From NCBI RefSeq assembly GCF_019175385.1, contig NC_083345.1, positions 44,414,098-44,478,097 of the forward strand: a stretch of 64,000 nt of DNA. Reading direction: 5' to 3'. The notes below the pieces were generated by a model. That model saw nothing but the letters and a program-made list of their open reading frames with translations. It was not told where the DNA came from and made no database searches. Shown here piece after piece: positions 33,999-46,667 of this stretch (position 1 is its first letter; each line of letters starts with the position of its first letter). The stretch is from Lycium barbarum. Lineage: Eukaryota; Streptophyta; Magnoliopsida; Solanales; Solanaceae. A program made the translations under genes and the position numbers.

Positions 33999-34686
33999 TA
34001 GGGGTGCTTATCGGTTGGTTCGGTTCGGTTTTGTGAATTACCGGTTCGGTTTATCGATTTTCGATTTGTAAAAATGCTAAATCAATAAGATATTCGTTAT
34101 CGGTTTATCAGTTTTTAGTCCTTAACGGTTCGATTTTCGGTTTAACCAATAAGAAAATGCTCCGCTATATTTTTATTTTTTGTTTCCTTCTCTTGTTTTC
34201 ATATGTTCATGCATACACTCTCTTCATGCATAAAGTCTACACAAATTACAAGACAAAAACTATAAAATGCACTGTAGCAATCTTTCAAAAACAAAGCAAG
34301 GTCAGTTCATAGTTCATAAACAAGACAACCACATTTGTTCATTTGAGAAGTGAGGGAGACAGGCAGAGACAGAGAGGCATCGCAAGTCCTTGTTGAGACT
34401 TTGAGAGAATGAGCGTGCTTGCGGTAAGCAATTTAGAAATATGTTTGTATTTAATAATTAAAATTTAATGCTACTAATACATAATTAGGGATAAAAAGGT
34501 AATTTTATATAAGCTTATTGGGTTACCGGTTTAAACATTAACTAAATCCTTAAAACCGGAAACCGAACTGATAACCCAATAAAAAATTTTACAAAACCGT
34601 TTACAAACCGTTAACCCGATATCGATAAACCAATAGCGTTTTTATTGGTTCGATTTATCGGTTAAACCAGTTTTTGCACACCCCTA
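33999..34686. mobile_element. Non-autonomous hAT element (688 bp)
   Basis: Ends 'taggggtgc' and 'gcacacccct(a)' with an exact 8 bp duplication 'ttttagac' at 33991-33998 and 34687-34694. The subterminal regions are rich in 'cggttcggtt'/'aaccgaa' motifs in both orientations, typical of hAT transposase binding sites. No coding capacity. Confidence 0.88.
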
Positions 34687-34787
34687 TTTTAGACTTCATA
34701 AAGACAAGATGATATGAGAATAAATGCCCCTATATTCGAGCAGGAAGGTGTGTGAATTTTTTCGGGTAAATGTCCCTATGTTGGGGT

Positions 34788-35254
34788 GGTCTTTAATTTT
34801 TCCCCTCAAATTTGTGATTTTAAATTTTTGTCCTTCAACACTTTTGGTGCGGCATAACTTAGATTTTGCCAAAGCTTACGTTTAGCTTCGGGATATGTAT
34901 CATAACATCTCACAAATTATGCCGGACAAGGCAAAACTTTCAACACTGAACATAATCTTAAAACGACATAAATTTAGATTTCATTCAGCAAGGTTTATAT
35001 TTAACTTCAGCATTGTATCATAATATCCATACAAGTTATGCCGGAAAAGGAAAAACTTTCAACACTCATAATCTGAAAAATACTACACAACATATGCTGC
35101 ATAACTTAATTCCTACAGAACTTGTATTGAGCGAGATAAAAGTTATGAAGATAAAAATATTACAGAAATTGTGCCAAACAGAGCAGGTCTTTCATTAAAT
35201 AAGCAGATGGGCAAAAATTAAAGACTACAAATATGAGGGCTAAAATTAAAGACC
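34788..35254. mobile_element. Probable inverted-repeat MITE
   Basis: 'ggtctttaatttt' at 34788 is matched by 'aaaattaaagacc' ending at 35254. Inside are two diverged copies of 'gttatgccgga(c/a)aaggcaaaactttcaac'. Target duplication not found. Confidence 0.5.
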
Positions 35255-35307
35255 AGTGCCTTTGAAGTGCAATCCGTTGCAAAAACGTGAATTTTTTCTA
35301 GCCGCTT

Positions 35308-35597
35308 AGTTCCTCCGGTCTATATTATATGATTTTTACCTTTTACACTTAGTTTTAGATAAATAATATTTTACATAATCAAGAAGATATTAACATTTTT
35401 TTTTCTCAAATTTATTCTTATTTAGATAAGTGAATTTTACATAATCAAGAAATCATATTAAATTGGTACTATTTAATTAAAGATAATTTAGTGAAAACAC
35501 TTTTTAAGTTTTAAGGGTAAGTAAACTTAAAGGGTAAGTAATATTTTATGGGGTGTGCCCAAACTAAAACACCATATAATATAATCATATGGAGTAT
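35308..35597. mobile_element. Possible Stowaway-like MITE
   Basis: 'cctccggtctatattatatga' on the left and 'ataatataatcatatggag' on the right are approximate inverted ends. TA flanks are ambiguous in this AT-rich DNA. The following 35598-36124 carries one decayed MITE-like end ('tcaatttatgtgacactttt', about 35715) and no gene. Confidence 0.4.
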
Positions 35598-36129
35598 TAG
35601 ATTACTCTTTATATTTATCATTATACACTTTGATAAAACTTAGCCAACTTTGGAGCCACATTTTTGTTCGTAAGTGGAGCATTTATTAGATCTTACTAAT
35701 TACTCTCAATTCAATTCAATTTATGTGACACTTTTCATCTTTCAAGAGGCAATTTGACTAATTTTGAATCTAAATTAAATTAGATCAACTAAATATTTTA
35801 AATGAAATTTTAGATATTAAAAACTATACAAAAGTATTATAATTTACAACTTTAACTGAAAGTTAATATTTTAAACATAAACTATGTACGAAGAGCTAAA
35901 TTGGTTCTTGAGGTTCATTTAATCAATTTAGATTTTTCCCTTAATTTCGTCTAAAACTAAGCTTAAATCACTACATTTAACTAGCATAAACTCTTACAAC
36001 ATGATATATCATGAGTAATTTAGAACTTAATAAATACCAAAAAGATCTATTTCAATCAATAAATAAAGACATTATATACTCACAAATTAATAAAAAATGC
36101 CAATTTTTTTAGTTTGTGATTTTCACTGA

Positions 36130-36741
36130 TGTCACGCCCCGAACCTTGGCTTGGGCGAAACACAGCACTCGGTGCCTTACTGCATGTGACCGAGCGAACC
36201 ACATGGCTTGCTGAATCATCATGAGGCATAACATGAGCGGAATATAACGTGAATGCATGATGAGCCTTTATAAAACGTAGTAAGTCATAATACTTAATAA
36301 AAATACTTGTTTAAACATGAGTGCAGAAATAACAAGAATGAGTCAAAATGGCTATACGACTCCGAATGTCTGACATACCATAACTGACTTGTCTAGTCTA
36401 TGAAACCTCTATCATGAGTCTGACTGGAAAACATACTTACTGGGACAAGGCCCCAAGCATACCTTAGATGCATAACTAATCATAAAACAAAAGTTGACTA
36501 AACCCCGAATGAGATGGGGCTCACCAATAAGCTGATACGAATGATGTCCTACTGAGAAGATGTGTCGTCCTGTATATCAGTACCTGCATCGTGAAATACA
36601 GGCCCCCGGGCAATAAAAGGGGATGTCAGCACATTGAATGTACTGGTATGTAAAACAACTAAATGAAATGACATGGGACATGAAATAACATGATAAGAAC
36701 TGAAACTGAAAACCTGGACATGAACATGAGCATGAGCATGA

Positions 36742-36823
<82 letters not shown>

Positions 36824-38381
36824 CATAAGTAAAACATGATAAGTAGGGAGAGCATTTCATAAACCGACACATGATATCACCACGTGGATACGTGGAGTCT
36901 GGTACCTCGCCAGACCAGCAGAGCCCCTATACCTTGCCAGGGTATAAGGTGGTAACGTGCTTGATGGATCCATTTAGTGTAAAATTAAGGTATCGTCCTA
37001 ACTGGGTGGAGCGATCCTTGTCCTATGGTGGCTACATAGTTTCAGGCTATCTGAGCCTTCTCGGTAATTTGAGCAACTCCAAAAAACATGAACATAATAT
37101 AGTTGGCTAAGAAGCTCATGATTTTCGTGAATTAACTTGTACTTGTCTTGTAATCATGATTTCACGAAATAACTTGTAACTATGGTTTCATGAAATAACT
37201 TGTAAACATGGTTTCATGAAATAACGTGTAAATATGGTTTCATGAAATAACTTGTATTTAGTATGTATGTATCTTGTATCATAGCATGAAAGTAATTATA
37301 TAATATAGTTGCATGAAAACTTGCAGACATGTAGGATATTCATGAAATAATCATTTTTATTTAAAAACATGCATGCAAGAACCCATGGAATACGAGATAT
37401 GGGTTTTCATGGATTGCGGACTGATTCTCAATAATCATATGGAGTTATTAAGAACACAATGATAAAATCATTGCAATTCATACATAATATAATCATGGAC
37501 ATGGACCTAGGGTTATCATGAGCATAGTATAGAATAGAAACCCTAGTTTTGTAAAGTTTCATACTTTATGGATTAGGAGGCGTGGGGAAGAACAATGATG
37601 TTCCCACACATAGATAGTAACTCTACATACCTTAGTCGCTCCAAAACTTGAATTAAAGACTTGAGCTTTGAAGAAGATTTCCAAAATCTTGAATTCTTGA
37701 ACCTTGAGATGGGTTTTCTTGAAAACCCTAGTTTTGGAATGATCATTTCTTATTTAGATTAGAAGGATATGTATTAGAATTGGCTTGGAATAATTAGAGT
37801 AGACTTATCTTGGTGTTCTTGATGATGGAAGAGGGTAGGAGGTCGTTCTAGGGCTTGAAGGAATGAAAAATAATGATTTGAACTGATATGGACGAATATA
37901 TACTGTTCTGGAAAAATTAAATTTTCGGCCCAGTTAAATACTGGCCGTATTTTGAAATACTGGCCGTATTTTGAAATACGGACTGCACTGCGTCTCTTCA
38001 GTAAAATGGCCATAACTCTTTGTACAGATGTCCGTTTGACCCCATAATATACCGTTGGAAAGGTATTTCAAAGCTCTACAACTTTCATCACGGAAGTTTT
38101 CGCATATTCCAAATACGTTTTGAAATACTGGCCGTATTTTGAAATACGGTCCGTATTTAATCATTTGACATCCAAATGCCAAATTCTAGAATGCTCAGAA
38201 ATCCTTGGTACCAGTATACGACTTGAATTACGGGCCGTATATTGAAATACGGTCACTGTTCATGGGCGTAATCTACCATCTTACAACTGAAGAGGAAATT
38301 TCCAATTCCCCACATTCTTTATCTGGTTTTCTAAGTCTAGGATCATGGTCAAAGGTTAGGTTAAAGGTACGGGGTGTTACA
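36130..38381 (-). repeat. 3' LTR of the 7.4 kb element (complete, 2252 bp)
   Basis: It runs from 'tgtcacgccccgaacc' to 'gtacggggtgttaca' on the plus strand. It contains a (TA)n tract, a 26 bp tandem repeat ('catgaaataacttgtaa(a)', about 37140-37255) with four units, and palindromic 'ttttgaaatacggtccgta' motifs (37935-37985, 38120-38160, 38225-38262). Confidence 0.92.
36744..36821. repeat. (TA)39 microsatellite
   Basis: A 78 bp uninterrupted TA run in the 3' LTR. It marks the exact point from which the other LTR is preserved. ORFs across it (36549-36872) are TA translations. Confidence 0.97.
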
Positions 38382-38397
38382 ATATCTCCCCCTTGGG
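38382..38397 (-). other. Polypurine tract of the 7.4 kb element
   Basis: On the minus strand CCAAGGGGGAGATAT directly precedes the LTR start TGTAACACCCC. This fixes the orientation of the element. Confidence 0.8.
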
Positions 38398-41300
38398 ATC
38401 ATTCGTCCTCGAATGATGGGTCATGGTTAAGAATATGGCTGAACATGGCTTGAATACATGAACATGAAAGAAACATGACATAAAACATAAGAGCCGGACA
38501 TGGTTACGTGGGAACATGGTCATGGATCATGAGAACTGAATACGTGATTACATGGAAGCATGTACATGGGGAACATGAAACTAAGTAGCACCTACATGAA
38601 TGAGAATCATGAAACATTTGTCCTCGATTTATGACTAGTGGTTAAGAATCGCTACTAACTCTGGAATCTACAAAATTTATGGTAGGACTTCCTTCATAAT
38701 TCGGACCCTCACGACATTTCTCAAACGCCTGCCAGCTAACTAAAGTACCAACACAGAACTCACAGGGTATCTTAATAGGCACGATGTGACATAACATGAT
38801 TACTGAATCTTGAATGTAGCTAACATAAATACTGAGCTAGCTTGAACACATGGATATTGGTTGAATGATTACATGATTAATATACATGGGGTTTGGAAAA
38901 AAATCTGTAGGCACGAATGACATGAGTACTGGAATAGGCATGAACATGACATGATTACCTGGGCGTCAGACACATGACGTGGGGCATACATGAAGACTGG
39001 ATGACATGAATACATGAGTGCTAAGCTATCATGAGATACGAATACGTGTAAAAATGGATATCGTAACATGGGATCTGAATGTCGAAAACATGATTGTTAC
39101 AACATGTAGGTTGAATACTAAGCGCGTGTAGGATTTGGATACTTATAGACTTAATCATAGACGTTCGTATGTCACCATGGTAATATGAGATAAGAGTATG
39201 ACTTAGGCTTTGAATGTAAGTGCAACTCGATGTGAATGCGACAGACTTGAGTCGTATAACAAGAATATGATCCTAACATAGGTATTCATAAATCTCTAGC
39301 ATAGGCATGACATGAATATGTCGAATTTGAGTAGAATACTCCTGAGATAAGTACCACAGGGTACATGAAAGATATCTATTTGAATATAGGAATGCACCTT
39401 ACTTCTGATTATCTTGTTAGCTGTTAATCATGATTATGAATACCTTAGCTCATCTTGCTCATTCTCGTGAGCGAATTATAGAGGACTGAGAGAAAATGAA
39501 TTATTGGTACTATTCACATGAGATACTTTGCTTTAAAGAACAGACATGACATGGTGCATTGTACATGGAGGACGTAACGTGGAATATGCGTACATGGGAA
39601 CGTGATTCATATGGAATAAAACGTGAATAGCATGACATGGGGCATGGGACCATGAAAAGTATGGCGTTTATATGAGTACCTACATACCATGGCGTATGGA
39701 CATAAGTTCATGAGTATTGAAGTAAGACTAAGGCATAAGTGTGACTTGCGTGGAGTACAATTGTAGGCTAACTCTTGGGTACTCAGAGACGTAAGGCATG
39801 GATAAAAACATAACCTTTAGGATTTAGATATACCGAAAGAATAGGACATGGTTTAACACAGCTTACTCTTATTACCGTGAGTAAACGCCATTTTTATAAA
39901 TAAGACACATCAAAGAATGGATTATAGGCATGTATAATTCGTTCCTCAAGCATCTAAGACATGGTAGAAAGTCACCTTGAACATAACGAGGCCTAGATAC
40001 TTAGCGAAAGGAAAAAGGAATCATGTCATCATGATCGTAAAACATTAGCTAAAGGAACATACGCACGAATTACATAGAATCATGGGTAGGACATCCATCT
40101 TGGTTCACCTTCATTATAATCTCAAAAAATCATTGTTACGATACCGCTATAAGTGGAATGCATAGCGAAATGAATTGGGGCACGAGTATGTAGTAACATG
40201 AATAACATAATCATAGGGGTCAAGATCATCATTAGATTTGAAAAGCACTTAGATGCTAGAACATGGACATGAGTATAAAAGCATGATAGATACGTGAGAC
40301 CTGAATGCGGTTTTTAACTTTAGACATGAGCACACCTGATGTGTGAAACATGAAAGGACATTCCCTTGCATAGCTTACTATCGTATGAAGTCTTAATTCT
40401 TGTATCTTAAACGCGGAGTATCAATCTCTAACATGGGAATGATATGGGTACGAAAGGCACAAGTAGAGTACGTCTGGGCATTAGTACCACATAGTACATG
40501 AATTACTCTGGAATTGGAACCGTTATACCCTTAAAACCCGCTATTCGATCTAGAACTTTATCTCATAACATAATTACTCAGTACTTGATCTCAACAGCAT
40601 GACAAAGATCACATTCTACGCACCTTATCTTGGCTACATGAAACTGCGACCCTATGATCTCCTTAACACCTATCAACTTACAAAACACATAGTTTATATC
40701 GGCACCTTATCGCACGATCTCCCCCTTAAGTTCAAAAGCTGATGTTTAAAGCCTGTGGATCCCTTGAGTTTGCAATGAGTGGTCATCTAATGGTTCTGCT
40801 AATTTCCTCTAAAATACTGAAGACTTATTTCTTCGGCTTACTTCAAGCAAGTCTTACTTACTGGGAAAACTGGATTACTTAAATGAACGGGTTTCTAATG
40901 TACATGACTAGCATACTAGCTCTGTCAGTCTTGGGGGAAACTCTTTTTTTTTTATAGCACTTAAAGGCTTTTTTTCTGTAGCTTACTCTCTTACTGCTTA
41001 GATGGTTTTCTTCTTTCACCAATTTCTATACCTCGAATTTAACTTAAACCTTTTGGCTTCTAACACGCCTTCGGTGTATTCAGACAGTTACCTTAGTAGT
41101 GCTAACTTGACTAAGTAACTCAAATCGTACTTCTACTAACTCTGCTGAAAATTTCTAATTCATTGTGTCTATTCAAACTCACTCACTATGCTTCTGTTAA
41201 CCACTTGCTAGCATCATATTCTCTAATTCTTCTTTGAGTACTAAAGTGAAGCATAAGGTTATTTCTAACTTTTCATCCTTATCTGAATCTATTCTGCGGT

Positions 41301-41950
41301 TGTATACTATCTTTCTGAACTATAGACATAAATCACACTTAGGAAACTTCATCTGTCTCAAACAAGGAATTGGAACAACTAACCCCAAGCTCCCTATACA
41401 CTTTCAAAATTATATCGTACTATACACATCAGGGATAAATACTTGATCACATAACCTAAGAGGGAATTGTCATATCTTGTATCTTATAGTAATAGCTGCT
41501 TCTTGTAGTAACTTACTAACATCATACTCTCTAGGTCTAATCTGAATAAGCTTAAATAATTTAAAACTAACCAAAAAAAATATTTCAATATGGTCTGCTC
41601 GTGGTTTTCTTATCGCATCAGTCCCTTCCTAGTCATGTGCATAGATCATATGGCAAAAATATATATATCCTAGAAAAGGTCGAGACTTTCTAGTATTACA
41701 GGTGGTTGGCTCTTAGGCTATTTCCTGCTCAAAACTACCGTGGACAATTTATGCCTGCTGCGGTTAACTTCATAACATGATACCTCGTGGGATCTTAAAT
41801 ATGAACCATCACCCTTATACTGTAGCTCCACGATCAGATAATTCAAATAAACTTATTCTGTAAGGTATGTAACCTATGTGTACTGCCATGCCGAAATTTG
41901 TCTTTCAAATGATACTAACACCTGATAAACACACCATGCACTACTTGAGT
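38398..41950 (-). other. Non-coding interior of the 7.4 kb element
   Basis: It has no gag-pol homology in any frame that I can read. From about 38.4 to 40.5 kb the tetramer CATG is strikingly dense (acatgaa, catgaca, catgagt). From about 40.6 kb composition changes to a CT-rich sequence with 'ctcccccttaagttc'. The primer-binding site expected next to the 5' LTR is missing with the deleted LTR end. Confidence 0.6.
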
Positions 41951-43548
41951 ACATATATATATAACATAAGTAAAACATGATAAGTAGGGAGAGCATTTCA
42001 TAAACCGACACATGATATCACCACGTGGATACGTGGAGTCTGGTACCTCGTCGGACCAGCAGAGCCCCTATACCTTGCCAGGGTATAAGATGGTAACGTG
42101 CCTGATGGATCTATTCAGTGTAAAATTAAGGTATCGTCCTAACTGGGCGGAGCGATCCTTGTCCTATGGTGGCTACATAGTTTCAGGCTATCTGAGCCTT
42201 CTCGGTAATTCGAGCAACTCCCAAAAACATGAACATAATATAGTTGGCTAAGAAGCTCATGATTTTCGTGAATTAACTTGTACTTGTCTTGTAATCATGA
42301 TTTCACGAAATAACTTGTAACTATGGTTTCACGAAATAACTCTTAAACATGGTTTCATGAAATAACTTGTAAACATGGTTTGATGAAGTAACGTGTAAAT
42401 ATGGTTTCATGAAATAACTTGTATTTAGTATGTATGTATCTTATATCATAGCATAAAAGTAATTATATAATATAGTTGCATGAAAACTTGCAGACATGTA
42501 GGATATTCATGAAATAATCATTTTTATTTAAAAACATGCATGCAAGAACCCATGGAATACGAGATATGGGTTTTCATGGATTGCGGACTGATTCTCAATA
42601 ATCATATGGAGTTATTAAGAACACAATGATAAAATCATAGCAATTCATACATAATATAATCATGGACATGGACCTAGGGTTATCATGAGCATAGTATAGA
42701 ATAGAAACCCTAGTTTTGTAAAGTTTCATACTTTATGGATTAGGAGGCGTGGGGAAGAACAATGATGTTCCCACACATAGATAGTAACTCTACATACCTT
42801 AGTCGCTCCAAAACTTGAATTAAAGACTTGAGCTTTGAAGAAGATTTCCAAAATCTTGAATTCTTGAACCTTGAGATGGGTTTTCTTGAAAAACCTAGTT
42901 TTGGAATGATGATTTCTTATTTAGATTAGAAGGATATGTATTAGAATTGGCTTGGAATAATTAGAGTAGACTTATCTTGGTGTTCTTGATGATGGAAGAG
43001 GGTAGGAGGTCGTTCTAGGGCTTGAAGGAATGAAAAATAATGATTTGAACTGATATGGACGAATATATACTGTTCTGGAAAAATTAAATTTTCGGCCCAG
43101 TTAAATACTGGCCGTATTTTGAAATACTGGCCGTATTTTGAAATACGGACTGCACTGCGTCTCTTCAGTAAAATGGCCATAACTCTTTGTACAGATGTCC
43201 GTTTGACCCCATAATATACCGTTGGAAAGGTATTTCAAAGCTCTACAACTTTCATCACGGAAGTTTTCGCATATTCCAAATACGTTTTGAAATACTGGCC
43301 GTATTTTGAAATACGGTCCGTATTTAATCATTTGACATCCAAATGCCAAATTCCAGAATGCTCAGAAATCCTTGGTACCAGTATACGACTTGAATTACGG
43401 GCCGTATACTGAAATACGGTCACTGTTCATGGGCGTAAACTACCATCTTACAACTGAGGAGGAAATTTCCAATTCCCCACATTCTTTATCTGGTTTTCTA
43501 AGTCTAGGATCATGGTCAAAGCTTAGGTTAAAGGTACGGGGTGTTACA
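41951..43548 (-). repeat. 5' LTR of the 7.4 kb element (truncated, 1.6 kb)
   Basis: This is collinear with 36810-38381 (offset 5141, then 5167 after one extra 26 bp repeat unit). The part equivalent to 36130-36800 is absent. It ends 'ggggtgttaca' and is followed by the TSD. Confidence 0.9.
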
Positions 43549-43758
43549 ACTGAGTTGTAATTATTTTACATAATTTAAATCATGTTACTTTACAAAAAGT
43601 TGAGTCCCTTATGTCCCTTTGACATTTAACAATTCTCCTGCCAAACTTCCTTCCTCGTAAATAATCTTTTGTTTAAATTATATAATTAGGTCACTAAAAA
43701 ACTTTAATAATTATGAAGACTTATTAACGGTACAAATTCAACGTGACATTAAATTATA

Positions 43759-44016
43759 CTCCATCCATCTCAATTTATATGAGGGGTGACCTATTTGGGG
43801 AGTGAAACAACTCTTTTTTTGTCTCCAATTTCAAGTATACATTATTTGAGCATTTTGTAATAAAATTTAAACATTTGAAAACTAAATAAAAGTATTATAA
43901 GTTTGCCTAATTAATAATTTACAATATATGAAAAGAATTGGAGAAAACGTAGTCAAAGAAAAAGCTATTAGACTCCCCAAATAGGTAAACCCGCATATAA
44001 ATTGAGACAGAGGGAG
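43759..44016. mobile_element. Stowaway-type MITE (258 bp)
   Basis: Ends 'ctccatccatctcaattta' and 'taaattgagacagagggag' with TA on both sides (43757-43758, 44017-44018). No coding capacity. It also contains an inner inverted pair 'gacctatttgggga'/'ccccaaataggt'. Confidence 0.85.
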
Positions 44017-44314
44017 TATTAATTATGTGATAAGTAAGTATTAATTATGTGATAAGTAAATATGATACAAACCATACTTCTTTAATTAAAATATTATTAC
44101 TTTTATATTTTCAATTTGGGTTCAGGCTTAACACGGGGCTCATATAACTAGTTGGAGTAGGAGGAGAGAATGTATATAATCTAAAGATAAGGCTGATTTT
44201 AACTAGATATGGAAGTTGAGCACTCCCAACAAAATTAAATACTTCATGTGGATCCTCCAGCATGGAGGCTCCCAACTAACAATTATCTCGCCTCCATAGG
44301 GCTGAATATCCAAG

Positions 44315-46667
44315 TGTTACACCTTGGAAATTCCCCCCGCTAGCGTACAGTGATTAAACCAATGAAAGGTATGACGTATATGGTGTTTTGACGAGGGACA
44401 ACGTCCTTTAGACTGGTATTGAGGTGTTAAACAATTGTTAAGAAGGTTCCATAAGGGTCGGAGATGAAGCGAAGTGATGGAAATGAGATTCAGTGAACTG
44501 GTGGATTATACGGTCGATTATACGGACCGTATAATGCTTTTACGACCGTATAATGAACCGTAAAAGAGTCACAGAATGAGGTTGCTGAAGGGATGATTTT
44601 ACGGTCAATTATACGGACCGTATAAAATTATACGACACGTATAGTGCACCGTCAAATTGACACGGAAAAGGGTAATCACTGGAGCAGTTTTACGGTCGAT
44701 TATACAGACCGTATAATGGACCGTATAATGATGTCGGGACAGATTTCAACTTTATAAAATAATGATCCAAGTCCATTTTATTTATTTCCCCTTCTCTCTC
44801 CACGACCCAATGTCTCTCTAGAACATTCCAAAACTCTTCCAATACAAGAATACAAGTGAAAATCAAGATCAATAACACCCAAATCCATGAAATCAAGAGT
44901 GTGAAACTCACCAAAGTTCATCTATACCAAGAAATTGCAAAGGAAGTGAAGTAGGGTTTTTAGTATAAAAGAGTATTGCTACTCAAGACTTGTTCAACCA
45001 CCATCTAAGGTAAGTTTCATGACCATCTCATGTTGTTTAAGGTATTGGAAGGTCAAAATACTTGAATTATAGAAAGGCATAGCAAATGGGTCATAAATGG
45101 GTAAATAGTGCAAGTGGTTGAATGGTAATTGGATTGAATCATGAATGTTGATATGTTGTGATTATGAATACGTTATAAATGATGTTTATATCATGAAACA
45201 AGTATTAAATACGCGAAAACACAATAATGAGTTATAAGGATAAATGTGGGAAAATTGGAGAAAAATAGTGGAATGTGGTAAATATATATATATATGATGG
45301 TTGTTGGATGCAATATTGTGGATGATGTTGTGAACGTTGGGAGTTGATATAGATTATGGGAAAAGTAGTATAGACAAAGGAAGTGCTGCCCAATTATCTC
45401 TAGAAATAGTGACGCATTCCCTTAGTCGATTAACTAACGTCTATACGAATTCTCTCTTGAAGGTAACGACGTGACGTTAAAGAAGAGCAAGTGAACGATA
45501 GCTTAGATAAACGATAAAGGTATGTGAGGCTAATCCTTTCTTTCAAATGGCATGAATCTTATGACACGATTCTCCTTTCTTCCTATGACTCTTTTATATC
45601 CCGGAAAGCCATGAGCCTACGATCATGACTAGTTATATATATATATAAGACAAGAACTATGCTATGAGCCCAATAACGATATAATGTTTCCATAAAGTAG
45701 ATGATGTCATTCGTTGTGTACACTCATCTTATATACTAATCCCTTCAAGGTGAGGCCGGATGTTCACAAATGTTCATAATGGAATCGAGGGTTCACGACC
45801 TTACGTCACCTCGATAAAGGATAGTTGTTCTAGAGTCTTTGTGCGTGTACTATGATAAGCATATTATGATGACATTACACCGTGCCTATAAGGCCGGGCA
45901 GCACCGTTAAGGCGGGCGGCTTTCAGATGATTACACCGTGTATATATGGCACGGGCAGCACACTAGTGGGCGGCATGAGATGGTACCCCGGACGCGGGAG
46001 GCCTGGACGCGGGCTAATGTTATTGATCATCACATCGATCCTATATGGACGGGCAGATTATACATTATGCATATATGATATACTGATGAGTATGAGTAAG
46101 ACAACATGCATTACTTCTATTATAATTGTCAGTCAGATACAGCTATTTCACATTGGCATTCTCTTTACATCATTGTCTTATTTCATCGTTTATGCCTCTC
46201 ATACTCAGTACAATATTCGTGCTGACATCCGTTTTTCTTTGGACACTGTGTTCATGCCCACAGGTAGACAGGGAGGTGAGCTTGATCCAGATTCTTAGTA
46301 ACTGTCAGCTGATTGAGAGCACTCCATTGTTCGGAGGTGCTTATGATTCTTCTTTTGGTATATAAGTACATTTTGGGCATTGGCGGAGTCTTGTTCCGTC
46401 TATATGTTTAGTATGTCAGTAGAGGCTCGTAGATACGCAGTGTGGGTTAGATGGTCTCACAAGATGCTATTGTGTGTATATATTATTTTGATGGCCGAGA
46501 GGCAAATGTATATAAAACATTTATGTTTCCATATAAAATATGATTTTCCTACAATTAGTGTATAAAGTTGATAAAAGAGCATTAAGTGAGTAAGATGAGT
46601 AGTAGCTCGAGTGGTGCTCGGTGGCTAGTTCCGGGTACCCGTCGTGGCCCCTAGCTGGGTCGTGACA
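44315..46667 (+). mobile_element. Solo LTR (TSD ccaag)
   Basis: It starts 'tgttacaccttgg' and ends 'gctgggtcgtgaca', 2353 bp. It has exact 'ccaag' at 44310-44314 and 46668-46672. Its 3' part shares 'gtatataagtacattttggg', 'gtagaggctcgtaga' and the terminus with the LTRs at 17.3-17.96 and 56.2-56.7 kb. A frame at 45882-46298 only reads LTR sequence. Confidence 0.93.
44505..44730. repeat. Palindromic 'tacggaccgta' cluster in the solo LTR
   Basis: 'tacggtcgattatacgg' and 'accgtataat' recur three times (about 44511, 44600, 44690) in self-complementary arrangement. The single strand could fold into several hairpins. Confidence 0.8.

Larger units (their letters stand above)
36130..43548 (-). mobile_element. 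Non-coding LTR retrotransposon, 7.4 kb (TSD actga)
   Basis: It is flanked by exact 'actga' at 36125-36129 and 43549-43553. On the minus strand the order is: 5' LTR (43548 to about 41951, its 3' part missing), 3.6 kb interior, polypurine tract, complete 3' LTR (38381-36130). No gag or pol frame exists; the longest interior frames are about 70 codons. It fits a LARD-type or gutted gypsy element that depended on a relative's enzymes. The LTRs differ at scattered positions, so it is older than the Ogre-like insertion. Confidence 0.9.

Noticed and set aside
36549..36872. Frames of alternating Ile-Tyr
   Set aside because: Translation of the (TA)39 microsatellite.
45882..46298. 138-codon plus-strand frame
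   Set aside because: Lies wholly inside a solo LTR; similarity to frames at 52365-52931 and 56186-56368 reflects LTR homology, not a conserved protein.
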